Positions 53,847 through 64,000 of a DNA stretch of 64,000 nt are shown here, piece by piece. The stretch spans positions 62,001 through 126,000 of the forward strand of contig CADADA010000010.1 in the NCBI GenBank assembly GCA_902786515.1, in the 5' to 3' direction. The notes under the pieces were generated by a model. It was not told the origin of the DNA, searched no databases, and saw only the letters and a list, made by a program, of their open reading frames with translations. The DNA comes from an uncultured Lachnospiraceae bacterium. Lineage in GTDB: Bacteria > Bacillota > Clostridia > Lachnospirales > Lachnospiraceae. The position numbers were made by a program, and so were the translations under genes. Each line of letters begins with the position of its first letter. Positions within the stretch are counted from its first letter, which is position 1.

Positions 53847-55076
53847 ATGGAATTAGAAAATGAAGATAAGCTTGCAAAAGAGTATTTTAAGGGATTTATT
53901 ACCGGATTATCTGTTGCAATTGTGTTTATTGTTGCATTTGTGATTATAATGCATTTCAGAATCAATTCCATTGTGAATCATTTGTATGGTGACAAGGAGT
54001 TGACGGCAAGTGCCGTATCATTTGACAGCAAGGAGTTTGATGATAAACTTGACAAAGTAAAGAAATGTATAGCGACATATTTTTTAGATGAAACTGATGA
54101 GTCACTACTGGTTGACGGAGCATTTAAGGGAATTATGGAGGCACTGGAGGATCCTTATTCCGTGTATTATACGGCAGATGAGTATGAGAGTGTATCAAAG
54201 TCTACAGAAGGGGAATACGATGGAATAGGTGTTGCGATATCGGAAGATGATGAAGGAAATATCGTAGTGAAAGATGTATATGACGACACTCCCGCCGAAA
54301 AAGCCGGTATTCTGGAAAATGATATTTTATTAAAAGTAAACGATGAAGATTTTTCCGGAAAAACCTCCTCAGACATTGTGTCATACATTAAGTCGATTGA
54401 AAGCAAAGAGTTTACTGTTACGCTGAGACGTGGGGAAGAAGAGATGGAAGTCAGTATATACAAAGAAACCATCGAAAAGCCTACTGTTGAAAGTGAGATG
54501 CTTGAAGATAATATCGGATATATAAAGCTTTCTGAATTTGACGGTGTGAGCACGAACCAGTTTTCAGCAGCGCTTAATGACCTTAGGGATTCCGGTATGA
54601 ACAGTCTGATTATTGACTTGAGAAATAATCCGGGTGGAAGGCTTGATGTGGTGTGTGACCTCTTGGATTTATTTATTGCTAAGGATAAACTGCTGGTATA
54701 TACGAAGGATAAAAACGGAGAGGGGGAAAAGCATTATGCAAAGTATGATGCAACCGTTACGGATATTCCTATTTGCGTTCTAGTCAATGAAAAAAGTGCC
54801 AGTGCTTCAGAAGTGTTCACGGGAGTGATGAAAGATTATGAGGCAGCCACCATCATAGGAAAAAAGACTTTTGGAAAAGGAATTGTACAGCAGATTGTTG
54901 ATTTGAAAGACGGTTCTGCCATCAAATTAACGGTATCCAAATATTACCTGCCGAATGATGAAAATATACACGGTGAAGGTATATCTCCGGATATAGAAGT
55001 AGAAAATGATGAGAATACTGCTGATGCGGATGAACAGTTAGAAAAAGCAATAGAATATATAAAAAATGAGAACTAA
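53847..55076 (+). CDS. ctpA: S41-family carboxyl-terminal processing protease (CtpA-like)
   Basis: A 409-residue membrane-anchored outer serine protease. There is one N-terminal helix (about 17-38), a PDZ domain (about 115-200; GIGVAISEDDEGNIVVKDVYDDTPAEKAGI), and the catalytic S41 core with Ser in NEKSASASEVFTG and Lys in GKKTFGKGIVQQ, plus NNPGGRLDV. Such proteases trim proteins or hydrolase regulators at the cell surface; in other bacteria Ctp proteases are linked to cell-wall hydrolases. It follows the M23 gene by 20 bases. Confidence 0.94.
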   Translation: MELENEDKLAKEYFKGFITGLSVAIVFIVAFVIIMHFRINSIVNHLYGDKELTASAVSFDSKEFDDKLDKVKKCIATYFLDETDESLLVDGAFKGIMEALEDPYSVYYTADEYESVSKSTEGEYDGIGVAISEDDEGNIVVKDVYDDTPAEKAGILENDILLKVNDEDFSGKTSSDIVSYIKSIESKEFTVTLRRGEEEMEVSIYKETIEKPTVESEMLEDNIGYIKLSEFDGVSTNQFSAALNDLRDSGMNSLIIDLRNNPGGRLDVVCDLLDLFIAKDKLLVYTKDKNGEGEKHYAKYDATVTDIPICVLVNEKSASASEVFTGVMKDYEAATIIGKKTFGKGIVQQIVDLKDGSAIKLTVSKYYLPNDENIHGEGISPDIEVENDENTADADEQLEKAIEYIKNEN

Positions 55077-55112
55077 ATTTGCCCGGCACAAGAGGTGTCG
55101 GGTAAATTTTTT
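55075..55112 (+). terminator. intrinsic terminator after ctpA
   Basis: AAATTTGCCCGGCAC pairs with GTGTCGGGTAAATTT (two G-T pairs) around AAGAG, followed by a T run. Confidence 0.8.
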
Positions 55113-55136
55113 AACAAGAACATTTGTTTGATTGTA

Positions 55137-55165
55137 TTGATTCATAAAAATATATATGTTACAAT
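55137..55165 (+). promoter_or_regulatory. promoter for the hybrid kinase-uvrBA transcript
   Basis: TTGATT, 17 bases, TACAAT with an extended TG at two bases before the -10. It ends 55 bases before the kinase start. Confidence 0.65.
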
Positions 55166-55220
55166 GTTTGAAAAGTGATTTAATGGGAGAGAGCATAGGT
55201 ACGGAAAGGATGATAAGATT

Positions 55221-58004
55221 ATGGATTTTAGTGCGGATTTTTATAAAAGACTGTTTGTTACACTGGACAGCAATGCCGTGATGATGAAAGTTGGGAGGGA
55301 AGGACAATATTTTCCGATTTGGTGTTCAGAAGAATTTCTTCATATGATTGAGGGAACGCAGGAAGAGTATTTTGAACTGGAAAGCAATGGGGAAATGCAT
55401 ACGATTCATCAGGACGACAAGGAAGAAGTTGCCTATCTGTTCAAAAACCAGCGTACGAAAAGTGGAACGAATCACCTTGATGTTAGAAAAAAGACCGTTA
55501 CGGGTAAATGGAAATGGGTCAAGGTAAGATATGCTTTTCTGGATGATGACGGGGAAAAGTATGCCTACTGTACCTATGAGGATATCACTGAACTCAAAGA
55601 AAGTCAGGCACAGACACAGACCATGTATGTGGAACTGAATAAGGAATTGAATGCACTTGCGGATAACAGCCTTGCGGCACTCCGTTCTAATCTCACAAAA
55701 GGTGTGGTAGAGGAAGTGAGAGGAACAGATCTTTATGACGTGGACAAGGTAGGCGCAGGTATCGAAGAATTGATTAAGGTCAGAATGGACAATATGCCTA
55801 TTGAGTCAGAGAGAAAAAAGTATCTTGAAGTATTCGACCTTGAAAGGTTAAAGGAGAAGTATTATCTTGGCGAGGGTCCTGCCTCTATGGTGGTTTTTTC
55901 AAGGCGACAGTCCGGAAGACAGTGTTTTATCAAGTATTCGGCAGCCATGCGTAAAGACCCTATAACAGGTGACGTTATTGTTCTAGGTGTGGAGACGGAA
56001 TGTAATACAGAGATGATTAATGATGTATTGGATAACAAAATTCTTGCGCAACAGTATGATATGGTGACGTATCTTGTCAGCGGATATTACGGCGTGGCAA
56101 TCGGAGACTCCTCGAATATAAAGAAGGGAAGTATTTTCCCTAAAAATAAGAATGGTATTTATATGGACTATATTCGGGAACAGGTTATTCCGTCCATTCA
56201 CGGAACAGAGAAGGATAAAGCTGAGATATTAGAAGCGCTGTCGCTTGACACTGTGAGCAGAAAGCTTGAGAAAGAAGAACCATATACTGTACATGTGGAG
56301 TGTGATATTGACGGAGAATATTTTACCAAGAGGTTTATGTTTTTTGTTGTAAACCGGGAGGCAGAATATTACATTCTTCTGAAGTCAGATATTACAGATG
56401 TGATAAAAGAACAGCAGGAGCGCAATGAGATTCTTGCTGACGCATTGGATGAGGCAGAGAGAGCAAATGCAGCAAAGACTGCATTTCTGTCAAATATGAG
56501 TCATGAGATACGAACACCGATGAATGCGATTATCGGACTGGGTGAGATTGCTTTACAGGAGCCGGAACTGCCTGACAGTACCAGAGAGCATCTGGAGAAA
56601 ATTGGCGGAAGTGCGAAGCATCTTTTAGGACTCATTAATGACATTCTGGATATGAGCCGTATTGAGAGCGGACGCATGACGATACGAAAAGAAGAATTTG
56701 CATTTTCACAGATAATGGAACAGGTCAATACAATGATTGGTGGCCAGTGCAGGGATAAAGGATTGAATTATGAATGCCGGATTAAGAATCGTATTGATGA
56801 TTACTTTATTGGTGACGATACGAAATTAAAACAGGTTATTATCAATATTCTGGGTAATTCCGTAAAGTTTACGCCGGAAGGTGGAACTGTTACGCTTACG
56901 GTAGAGCAGACTGCGAAGTTTGAGGGAAGGACTACGTTAAAATTTGTGATGCAGGATACGGGAATCGGAATGGATAAGTCGTATCTTCCGAAGATTTTTA
57001 ATGCATTCAGCCAGGAGCATGAGGGCAGGTCAAACAAGTATGGAAGTACCGGACTTGGTATGGCAATTACAAAAAATATTGTCGAGATGATGAATGGAAG
57101 TATTCATGTTGACAGTGAAAAAGGTAAGGGAACTACTTTTACAGTCATTGTTACATTGAAGTCGAGTGACAGAGAATACGGCATGGGAGAAGAGATTGAA
57201 ATGAAGCACTTGAATGTGCTGGTAATTGACGATGATCCTGTGGATTGTGAGCATGCAAGGATTGCTTTAGAGGAAATTGGTATTACTCCTGACATTTGCA
57301 GCAGCGGAAATGAAGCGATTGAACATATCGAAATCAGGGCAGCAAGACACGAGGCATATGATCTGATTCTTGTGGATTTAAGGATGCCGGATAAGGATGG
57401 AGTTGAGGTAACAAGAGATATAAGGAAGATAGCAGGTTCTGAATCAGCAGTGATAGTTTTGACGGCGTATAACTGGGAGGACATTGAGAAGGAAGCAAAA
57501 GCTGCCGGAGTTGATCATTTTATGGCAAAGCCATTGTTTTCAGTTAATGTACTCTCTGCTTATAAGACTGCCTGTGAAAACCGGAAGGTGTCACAGGAAA
57601 ACATGGTACTTGCGGACCTTACGGGCAGAAGAGTTTTACTTGCGGAAGATATGGAGATTAACGCCCAGATTATGAAGATGCTTCTTTCAACAAAGAGTAT
57701 TGAGGCGGATCACGCTGAAAACGGACAGGTTGCCGTTGACAAATTTTCTGCATCTGAAGTCGGTTATTACGACGCGGTTCTGATGGATGTTCGTATGCCG
57801 GTGATGGATGGCCTTTGTGCGACGGAGGCAATCAGAGGACTTGACAGGCCGGATGCAAAAACGATACCGATTATTGCCATGACTGCAAATGCTTTTGATG
57901 AGGATGTGCATAAGTCGCTGCAGGCGGGCATGAGTGCGCACCTGACAAAACCTGTGGAGCAGGATAAGCTGTTTAAGACATTAGGTGAATTGATTAAGGA
58001 TTAA
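55221..58004 (+). CDS. cytoplasmic hybrid sensor histidine kinase with PAS and two receiver domains
   Basis: A 927-residue signalling protein with no membrane helix. The N-terminus carries a PAS-like domain (about 15-125; DDDGEKYAYCTYEDITELKESQ) and a second sensory region (about 200-395). HisKA has phospho-acceptor His428 in MSHEIRTPMNAIIG, and HATPase_c (about 535-650) has N and G boxes (NILGNSVKFTPEGG, DTGIGMD, GLGMAI). Two receiver domains follow with phospho-Asp719 (LVDLRMPDKDG) and Asp856 (LMDVRMPVMDG). There is no DNA-binding output, so a partner is needed. It is 21 bases ahead of uvrB. Confidence 0.93.
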   Translation: MDFSADFYKRLFVTLDSNAVMMKVGREGQYFPIWCSEEFLHMIEGTQEEYFELESNGEMHTIHQDDKEEVAYLFKNQRTKSGTNHLDVRKKTVTGKWKWVKVRYAFLDDDGEKYAYCTYEDITELKESQAQTQTMYVELNKELNALADNSLAALRSNLTKGVVEEVRGTDLYDVDKVGAGIEELIKVRMDNMPIESERKKYLEVFDLERLKEKYYLGEGPASMVVFSRRQSGRQCFIKYSAAMRKDPITGDVIVLGVETECNTEMINDVLDNKILAQQYDMVTYLVSGYYGVAIGDSSNIKKGSIFPKNKNGIYMDYIREQVIPSIHGTEKDKAEILEALSLDTVSRKLEKEEPYTVHVECDIDGEYFTKRFMFFVVNREAEYYILLKSDITDVIKEQQERNEILADALDEAERANAAKTAFLSNMSHEIRTPMNAIIGLGEIALQEPELPDSTREHLEKIGGSAKHLLGLINDILDMSRIESGRMTIRKEEFAFSQIMEQVNTMIGGQCRDKGLNYECRIKNRIDDYFIGDDTKLKQVIINILGNSVKFTPEGGTVTLTVEQTAKFEGRTTLKFVMQDTGIGMDKSYLPKIFNAFSQEHEGRSNKYGSTGLGMAITKNIVEMMNGSIHVDSEKGKGTTFTVIVTLKSSDREYGMGEEIEMKHLNVLVIDDDPVDCEHARIALEEIGITPDICSSGNEAIEHIEIRAARHEAYDLILVDLRMPDKDGVEVTRDIRKIAGSESAVIVLTAYNWEDIEKEAKAAGVDHFMAKPLFSVNVLSAYKTACENRKVSQENMVLADLTGRRVLLAEDMEINAQIMKMLLSTKSIEADHAENGQVAVDKFSASEVGYYDAVLMDVRMPVMDGLCATEAIRGLDRPDAKTIPIIAMTANAFDEDVHKSLQAGMSAHLTKPVEQDKLFKTLGELIKD

Positions 58005-58025
58005 AGTTTTGAGGAGGATTTAACT

Positions 58026-60002
58026 GTGAATTTCAAACTGCATTCAGAGTATCAGCCTACAGGAGACCAGCCGGAGGCAATAGAGTCTCTGGTGAAAGGA
58101 TTTAAGGAAGGCAATCAGTTTCAGACATTGCTTGGCGTTACGGGCTCAGGTAAGACTTTTACTATGGCAAATGTGATAGAAAAACTTCAGAAACCGACGC
58201 TGGTACTGGCTCACAATAAGACATTAGCGGCACAGTTATATGGAGAATTTAAAGAATTTTTCCCTGAAAATGCTGTAGAATACTTTGTGTCCTATTATGA
58301 TTATTATCAGCCTGAGGCATATGTACCTTCTACAGATACTTATATTGAAAAGGATTCGGCTATCAATGATGAGATTGATAAGCTCAGACATTCGGCTACG
58401 GCGGCATTGTCAGAACGAAGTGATGTGATTATTATATCAAGCGTGTCCTGTATCTACGGACTTGGAAGTCCCATAGATTATCAGGAAATGGTAGTATCGC
58501 TAAGACCCGGTATGATTAAAGACAGAGATGATGTTATCAGGAAGTTAATCGATATCCAATATATCAGGGACGATATGGATTTTAAAAGAGGCACTTTCAG
58601 GGTAAGGGGAGATACTGTTGAGATTTTTCCGGCATCATCAGGAGAGAATGCGGTGAGGGTAGAATTTTTTGGTGATGAAATAGACAGAATTACAGAGGTT
58701 GACCCGTTGACCGGTCACGTAAAATGTGCTCTGGAACATGTGGCGATTTTTCCTGCATCTCATTATGTTGTTTCTAAGGATAAGATGGAAAAGGCAATTG
58801 TCGGAATTGAAAAGGAGCTTGAAGAGAGGGTCGCTTATTTTAAGGGTGAGGATAAGCTGATTGAGGCACAGAGAATTTCGGAGAGGACGAATTTTGATAT
58901 TGAGATGATGCGTGAGACGGGATTCTGCTCCGGAATAGAGAATTATTCAAGGCATCTTGCCGGGTTGGCACCGGGCGAAACACCGCACACATTGCTTGAC
59001 TATTTCCCAGATGAATTTTTGATGATTGTGGATGAATCACATATTACCATTCCGCAGGTAAGAGGTATGTATGCCGGCGACCAGTCGAGAAAGACGACTC
59101 TTGTGGATTATGGATTCAGACTTCCATCAGCGAAGGATAACAGACCACTGAATTTTGATGAATTTGAAAGTAAGATTGACCAGATGATGTTTGTATCTGC
59201 CACACCTAATGTATATGAGGATGAACACGAACTTGCAAGGGTTGAACAGATTATCAGACCAACCGGCCTGCTTGACCCGAAAATTGATGTTCGTCCGGTG
59301 GCAAATCAGGTGGATGATCTGATTAGCGAGGTGAATAAGGAGACTGCAAAGAAGAATAAAGTCCTTGTCACCACACTCACGAAGAAAATGGCTGAGGATT
59401 TGACTGACTATATGAAGGAAAACGGTATCCGGGTAAAGTATCTGCATTCTGACATTGATACTCTTGAAAGGACGGAGATTATCAGAAATATGCGTCTTGA
59501 CGTGTTTGATGTTCTGGTGGGAATTAACCTTTTAAGGGAGGGACTTGATATTCCGGAAATCACGTTGGTTGCAATACTTGATGCGGACAGAGAAGGTTTT
59601 TTAAGGTCGGAGACATCTCTTATCCAGACTATCGGAAGGGCAGCAAGAAATGCAGAAGGCCACGTTATTATGTATGCTGATAACATTACGGAGTCCATGG
59701 ATAAAGCAATCAAGGAGACAAACCGCAGACGTGAGATTCAGCAGAAATATAATGAAGAACACGGCATTACACCTACAACCATCAAAAAGGCTGTCAGAGA
59801 TCTCATCAGCATTTCTAAGGAAGCTGAAACTACATCAGCCGAACTGGAGAAGGATCCGGAGTCTATGAGCAGGAAGGAAATCGAGCGTCTCGTAGGTAAA
59901 TTGGAAAAGAGAATGAAAAAGGCGGCAGCTGAGCTTGATTTTGAAGCGGCGGCAGAACTTCGTGACCAGATGATGAGATTGAAAAAGTATATAGTTAATT
60001 GA
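58026..60002 (+). CDS. uvrB: excinuclease ABC subunit B
   Basis: The damage-verification helicase of nucleotide excision repair. The 658-residue protein starts at GTG with GAGGAGG upstream. Walker A ([15 protein letters not shown]), beta-hairpin region ([21 protein letters not shown]), DESH box ([16 protein letters not shown]), QTIGRAARN motif VI and the C-terminal UVR domain ([16 protein letters not shown]) are all present. The length is normal. uvrA follows at once, and mfd is also in the window; uvrC is not. Confidence 0.96.
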   Translation: MNFKLHSEYQPTGDQPEAIESLVKGFKEGNQFQTLLGVTGSGKTFTMANVIEKLQKPTLVLAHNKTLAAQLYGEFKEFFPENAVEYFVSYYDYYQPEAYVPSTDTYIEKDSAINDEIDKLRHSATAALSERSDVIIISSVSCIYGLGSPIDYQEMVVSLRPGMIKDRDDVIRKLIDIQYIRDDMDFKRGTFRVRGDTVEIFPASSGENAVRVEFFGDEIDRITEVDPLTGHVKCALEHVAIFPASHYVVSKDKMEKAIVGIEKELEERVAYFKGEDKLIEAQRISERTNFDIEMMRETGFCSGIENYSRHLAGLAPGETPHTLLDYFPDEFLMIVDESHITIPQVRGMYAGDQSRKTTLVDYGFRLPSAKDNRPLNFDEFESKIDQMMFVSATPNVYEDEHELARVEQIIRPTGLLDPKIDVRPVANQVDDLISEVNKETAKKNKVLVTTLTKKMAEDLTDYMKENGIRVKYLHSDIDTLERTEIIRNMRLDVFDVLVGINLLREGLDIPEITLVAILDADREGFLRSETSLIQTIGRAARNAEGHVIMYADNITESMDKAIKETNRRREIQQKYNEEHGITPTTIKKAVRDLISISKEAETTSAELEKDPESMSRKEIERLVGKLEKRMKKAAAELDFEAAAELRDQMMRLKKYIVN

Positions 60003-60016
60003 AATGGAGCATAGAA

Positions 60017-62857
60017 GTGAAAGAAGAAAGAACAAGTAAGAAATATATTAGAATAAGAGGGGCGCATGAGCACAATCTTAAGGGAATTAATCTGGATATT
60101 CCAAGAGATGAGTTTGTTGTGTTTACCGGTTTAAGCGGTTCAGGTAAGTCATCTCTTGCGTTTGATACGATTTACGCAGAAGGCCAGAGACGCTACATGG
60201 AGTCTTTGTCTTCTTATGCAAGGCAGTTTTTGGGACAAATGGAAAAGCCGGATGTAGACAGTATTGAGGGACTCCCGCCTGCCATTTCCATTGACCAGAA
60301 GTCTACTAACAGAAATCCGCGTTCTACGGTAGGCACAGTCACGGAGATTTATGATTATTTCAGGCTGCTATATGCAAGAGTCGGGATTCCTCATTGTCCT
60401 AAGTGTGGCAAAGAGATTAAGAAGCAGACTGTAGACCAGATGGCAGATCAGATTATGGCATTGCCGGAAAGAACAAAATTTCAACTTCTTGCACCTGTTG
60501 TCAGAGGTAGAAAGGGACAGCATGAAAAGATATTTTCACAGGCGAAGAAAAGGGGTTTTGTCAGAGTTCGTGTTGATGGAAATGTGTATGATTTGTCGGA
60601 AGATATTTCTCTTGAAAAAAATAAGAAGCATAACATTGAGATTGTAGTTGACCGTCTCTCTGTGAGGGAAGGAATTGAAAAACGACTGACGGATTCTATT
60701 GAAACGGTTTTGAAGCTGGCGGACGGTATTATGATGGTGGATATTATTGATGGAGAGACCATAACTTTCAGTCAGAGTTTTTCGTGCCCTGATTGTGATA
60801 TCAGTATTGAGGAAGTACAGCCTAGAAGTTTTTCGTTTAATAACCCGTTTGGTGCCTGCCCGGCATGTGCCGGTCTCGGCTATAAGATGGAGTTTGACGA
60901 GGAGCTTATGATTCCGGACCAGTCGATAAGCATCAATGATGGTGCAATAGTAGCCATGGGGTGGCAGTCTTCCGGTAAAGAGGGAAGTTTTACTCATGCT
61001 ATTTTAGAGGCTCTTGCAAAGGAATATGATTTTTCTCTGGATACTCCTTTTGAAGAACTTTCTCCGGAAGCAAGAGATATTATTATAAATGGAACCGGCG
61101 GAAAGGAGGTAAAGGTATATTATAAAGGTCAGCGTGGTGAGGGTATTTATGACGTTGCTTTTGAGGGCCTTATTAAGAACGAACAGAGACGTTACAGGGA
61201 AACGTATTCGGAGAGTCAGAAGCAGGAATATGAGCAGTTTATGAGAATTTCTCCGTGTGATGAATGTAAGGGTCAGAGGCTTAAAGCTTCTTCGCTTGCG
61301 GTTACTGTGGGAAATAAAAATATTTTTCAGGCTACGTCTATGCCTATTCTGGAGCTTCAGGATTATTTGCAGAAGCTTGACCTGTCTGAACATCAGCATA
61401 AAATTGGTGACCAGATTTTAAAGGAGATTAACGGTAGAATTAACTTTCTGGTTGATGTTGGACTCGATTATCTGACTTTATCAAGAGGAACCGCTTCGCT
61501 ATCCGGTGGTGAAGCACAGAGAATACGTCTTGCTACCCAGATAGGTTCGGGACTTGTGGGTGTGGCTTATATTCTGGATGAGCCTAGTATTGGACTGCAT
61601 CAGAAGGATAATGATAAATTGTTAAATGCGATGCTTCATTTGCGGGATTTGGGCAATTCGCTTATTGTTGTTGAGCATGATGAAGATACGATGCTGGCAG
61701 CGGATTATATTGTGGATATTGGTCCGAGGGCAGGTGAAAATGGCGGAGAAGTCATCGCTGTGGGTAATGCTAAGGACATCATGAATAATCCCGACTCTAT
61801 AACCGGTCAGTATCTGAGCGGCGAAAAATTCATTCCTGTTCCTTCAAGGCGGAGGGAGCCGACAGGTTATCTGAAGATTTTTGGCGCACGCCAGAATAAT
61901 CTGAAAAATATTGATGTGGAGATTCCGCTGGGTATCATGACATGTGTTACAGGTGTTTCCGGTTCGGGAAAAAGTTCTCTTATTAATGAGATTTTGTACA
62001 AGGCTCTTGCTAAGAAGCTTAACAGGGCAAGAACCATTCCGGGACTGCATGACCGGATAGAGGGTGTAGAGAATCTGGATAAAATTATTGATATTGATCA
62101 GTCACCTATCGGAAGAACACCTCGCTCGAATCCTGCCACATATACAGGTGTGTTTGACCAGATACGTGATTTATTTGCATCTACGTCTGATGCAAAAACT
62201 AAAGGTTATAAAAAGGGAAGATTTAGTTTTAACGTGAAAGGTGGCAGATGTGAAGCATGCAGCGGTGACGGTATTATTAAGATTGAGATGCATTTTCTGC
62301 CGGATGTATATGTGCCTTGTGAGGTATGTGAAGGAAAGCGTTATAACAGAGAAACGCTTGAGGTCAGATATAAGGGTAAGAATATTTTTGATGTTCTTGA
62401 TATGACGGTGGATGAGGCGGTTGTTTTCTTTGAAAATGTTCCATCTATCTACAAGAAGATTAAGACTCTTCAGGAAGTTGGGCTTGGCTATATCAGACTG
62501 GGTCAGCCGTCTACTACTTTGTCCGGCGGTGAAGCGCAGCGAATCAAACTGGCTACAGAGCTCAGCAGACGCGCAACAGGAAAGACTATTTATGTATTGG
62601 ATGAGCCTACAACGGGCCTTCATTTTGATGATGTAAATAAGCTGGTTGAGATTCTAAGACGGCTGTCTGAAAGTGGAAACACTGTTGTTGTGATTGAACA
62701 TAATCTGGATGTGATTAAAACAGCGGATTATATCATTGATATCGGTCCTGATGGTGGTGATAAGGGCGGAACTGTCATTGCTACCGGAACTCCTGAGGAA
62801 ATTGCCCGCAAGAAAAAATCATATACGGGACAGTTTTTGAAGAAGTATTTGAAATAG
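60017..62857 (+). CDS. uvrA: excinuclease ABC subunit A
   Basis: The DNA-damage-recognition ATPase of excision repair. The 946-residue protein has two ABC modules, with Walker [15 protein letters not shown] and [14 protein letters not shown], signatures [12 protein letters not shown] and [12 protein letters not shown], and Cys-pair zinc fingers ([16 protein letters not shown] to CPACAGLG, and CEACSGDGI to CEVCEGKR). A TTG at 59999 inside the uvrB stop is possible, but GTG at 60017 with GGAG seven bases upstream is preferred. It ends the uvrBA pair. Confidence 0.96.
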   Translation: MKEERTSKKYIRIRGAHEHNLKGINLDIPRDEFVVFTGLSGSGKSSLAFDTIYAEGQRRYMESLSSYARQFLGQMEKPDVDSIEGLPPAISIDQKSTNRNPRSTVGTVTEIYDYFRLLYARVGIPHCPKCGKEIKKQTVDQMADQIMALPERTKFQLLAPVVRGRKGQHEKIFSQAKKRGFVRVRVDGNVYDLSEDISLEKNKKHNIEIVVDRLSVREGIEKRLTDSIETVLKLADGIMMVDIIDGETITFSQSFSCPDCDISIEEVQPRSFSFNNPFGACPACAGLGYKMEFDEELMIPDQSISINDGAIVAMGWQSSGKEGSFTHAILEALAKEYDFSLDTPFEELSPEARDIIINGTGGKEVKVYYKGQRGEGIYDVAFEGLIKNEQRRYRETYSESQKQEYEQFMRISPCDECKGQRLKASSLAVTVGNKNIFQATSMPILELQDYLQKLDLSEHQHKIGDQILKEINGRINFLVDVGLDYLTLSRGTASLSGGEAQRIRLATQIGSGLVGVAYILDEPSIGLHQKDNDKLLNAMLHLRDLGNSLIVVEHDEDTMLAADYIVDIGPRAGENGGEVIAVGNAKDIMNNPDSITGQYLSGEKFIPVPSRRREPTGYLKIFGARQNNLKNIDVEIPLGIMTCVTGVSGSGKSSLINEILYKALAKKLNRARTIPGLHDRIEGVENLDKIIDIDQSPIGRTPRSNPATYTGVFDQIRDLFASTSDAKTKGYKKGRFSFNVKGGRCEACSGDGIIKIEMHFLPDVYVPCEVCEGKRYNRETLEVRYKGKNIFDVLDMTVDEAVVFFENVPSIYKKIKTLQEVGLGYIRLGQPSTTLSGGEAQRIKLATELSRRATGKTIYVLDEPTTGLHFDDVNKLVEILRRLSESGNTVVVIEHNLDVIKTADYIIDIGPDGGDKGGTVIATGTPEEIARKKKSYTGQFLKKYLK

Positions 62858-62992
62858 TTTTTGTAATAAAGCGCTGAAGCATATAACCAGAATTTTTTGG
62901 GATTGTACCGGCTGTTTATTTGACGGTAAGTTAGGAAATTGAGCGGGCTATTTATTTTTTTTGTGCCTGTGTACCGGTAGAAAAAATATTTC

Positions 62993-63021
62993 TTGTGTTT
63001 CATCAGTCACTACATTATAAT
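62993..63021 (+). promoter_or_regulatory. promoter for guaA
   Basis: TTGTGT, 17 bases, perfect TATAAT. A small hairpin, TATGTTGG with CCGACATA around AGTCA (63036-63056), follows about 8 bases after the expected transcription start. The rest of the 226-base gap shows no clear uvrA terminator. Confidence 0.6.
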
Positions 63022-63083
63022 GAATAGAAGATTAATATGTTGGAGTCACCGACATATGAGAAAACCAGGAGGATTTGATACAA

Positions 63084-64000
63084 ATGAACCAGGAAAAAGT
63101 GATAGTGGTAGATTTCGGCGGGCAGTATAATCAGCTTGTCGCACGTCGTGTCAGAGAATGTAACGTTTATTGTGAAATATATTCGTACAAGACTGATTTG
63201 GAAAAAATCAAGGAGATGAACCCTAAGGGGATTATTTTAACAGGTGGACCTAACAGTTGTTATGAGAAGGGTGCACCAACGTGTCAGAAGGAGCTTTTTG
63301 AACTTGGCATTCCGGTTCTTGGACTTTGCTATGGTGCGCAGCTTATGATGCATGTTCTCGGAGGTAAGGTTGAGAAGGCACCTGTCAGAGAGTACGGCAA
63401 GACTGAGGTAAAGGTGAATACTGCATCTCCTTTGTTTAGTGATGTAAGTGAAAAGACGATTTGCTGGATGAGTCATTTCGATTATATTTCCAAGGTGGCT
63501 GATGGCTTCGAGATTACCGCTAATACTGCGGATTGTCCTGTTGCTGCAGCTCAGAATACTGATAAGAATCTGTATGCAATTCAGTTTCATCCGGAGGTTC
63601 TCCATACACAGGAAGGAACGAAGATGTTGTACAATTTTGTGCGAAATGTCTGTGGCTGCTCCGGTACCTGGAGAATGGATTCTTTTGTCGAGAATTCTAT
63701 CAAGGAGATTCGTAAGAAAGTAGGTAATGGAAAGGTTTTATGTGCATTATCGGGCGGTGTTGATTCCAGCGTAGCTGCAGTAATGCTTTCTAAGGCCATC
63801 GGCAACCAGCTTACCTGTGTGTTTGTTGATCATGGCCTTTTGCGCAAGGATGAAGGTGATGAGGTTGAGGAGGTATTTGGTCCTAATGGTCCATATGAGC
63901 TTAATTTTATCAGAGTGAATGCGCAGGATCGTTATTATAGTAAGCTTGCCGGTGTCACAGAACCTGAGGCTAAGCGTAAGATTATCGGCGAAGAGTTCAT
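63084..64000 (+). CDS. guaA: GMP synthase (glutamine-hydrolysing), 5' part, cut by window edge
   Basis: This enzyme amidates XMP to GMP using glutamine and ATP. About 305 residues are visible from the ATG at 63084 with the CAGGAGGA site. The class I amidotransferase domain (1-190) has the nucleophile Cys in [10 protein letters not shown] and the His/Glu pair in QFHPEV. The ATP pyrophosphatase domain starts with the P-loop [12 protein letters not shown], followed by [16 protein letters not shown]. The full protein is about 510 residues, so roughly 200 lie past the window end. No frame disruption is seen. Confidence 0.95.
   Translation, partial: MNQEKVIVVDFGGQYNQLVARRVRECNVYCEIYSYKTDLEKIKEMNPKGIILTGGPNSCYEKGAPTCQKELFELGIPVLGLCYGAQLMMHVLGGKVEKAPVREYGKTEVKVNTASPLFSDVSEKTICWMSHFDYISKVADGFEITANTADCPVAAAQNTDKNLYAIQFHPEVLHTQEGTKMLYNFVRNVCGCSGTWRMDSFVENSIKEIRKKVGNGKVLCALSGGVDSSVAAVMLSKAIGNQLTCVFVDHGLLRKDEGDEVEEVFGPNGPYELNFIRVNAQDRYYSKLAGVTEPEAKRKIIGEEF

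Noticed and set aside
60536..60997. 153-codon minus-strand ORF inside uvrA
   Set aside because: It is an antisense frame of the UvrA zinc-finger region, with no supporting start signals.
1..64000. CRISPR arrays, insertion sequences, prophage or integrated elements
   Set aside because: No regular repeat-spacer series, transposase, integrase or phage structural gene was seen, and gene content and codon use are uniform with core functions.

Overview
The window reads as a chromosomal segment of a motile, spore-forming anaerobic Firmicute, most likely a Lachnospiraceae (Clostridium cluster XIVa) member; genus and species cannot be fixed from the sequence alone. The reasons are the AT-rich composition, strong Shine-Dalgarno sites with frequent GTG/TTG starts, SpoVG and CotJ spore proteins, a type III glutamine synthetase, an oxygen-scavenging flavodiiron protein, the clostridial GlgC/GlgD pair, DnaD/DnaI primosome proteins, an orphan MsmK-type sugar ATPase and a methyl-accepting chemotaxis protein. 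No insertion sequence, prophage, CRISPR array or rRNA was found. One tRNA (Gln, CTG) is present. The sequence is almost entirely coding and looks like core genome.

Layout. 1-8.4 kb: the end of an AAA-ATPase/nuclease-like gene, a large membrane class III cyclase (-), tcdA, a small zinc-ribbon membrane protein, flavodiiron protein, then plsC and an MCP on the minus strand. 8.4-12.6 kb: a pantothenate-to-CoA operon (PanG-like DUF2520 reductase, panB, panC, panD, coaBC) behind a structured leader. 12.7-22.6 kb: cell-envelope and glycogen genes (CHAP hydrolase, glycogen debranching enzyme, a membrane-anchored protein with a degenerate C39-like domain), asnS and a class A PBP with a long acidic tail. 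22.6-27.8 kb (-): murC, a dense DnaA-box cluster, dnaD, dnaI and prs. 28-35.2 kb (+): glgC-glgD-spoVG, then pth-mfd and a 56-residue gene. 35.2-35.8 kb (-): cotJA-cotJB followed by a broken cotJC. 35.9-40.1 kb: fba, class B sortase, and glnA (GSIII) behind an attenuator-like leader. 40.4-48.5 kb: zinc-ribbon and TPM membrane proteins, a cyclophilin, HAD, GNAT, an unknown gene with a sigma-D-like promoter, truA, tRNA-Gln, acyl-ACP thioesterase, cvfB-like, ridA and a CPBP protease. 48.7-55.1 kb: msmK, a CdaR/PucR-type regulator, ftsE-ftsX, an EnvC/PcsB-like M23 protein and a CtpA-type S41 protease. 55.2-64 kb: hybrid histidine kinase, uvrB, uvrA and the start of guaA.

Gene cooperation. The pan operon encodes the steps from ketoisovalerate to 4'-phosphopantetheine except pantothenate kinase. 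FtsEX, the coiled-coil M23 protein and the S41 protease form a plausible division or cell-wall hydrolase activation module. GlgC/GlgD and the debranching enzyme indicate glycogen storage. DnaD/DnaI are preceded by DnaA boxes that could couple their expression to replication initiation.

The most notable items are the eight-box DnaA cluster outside a canonical oriC context, the multi-state RNA leader of the pan operon, the truncated cotJC remnant, and the glnA leader in which a small AATGGC hexaloop hairpin competes with an intrinsic terminator. All coordinates and motifs come from direct reading; family assignments are from recognised motifs, without database searches.
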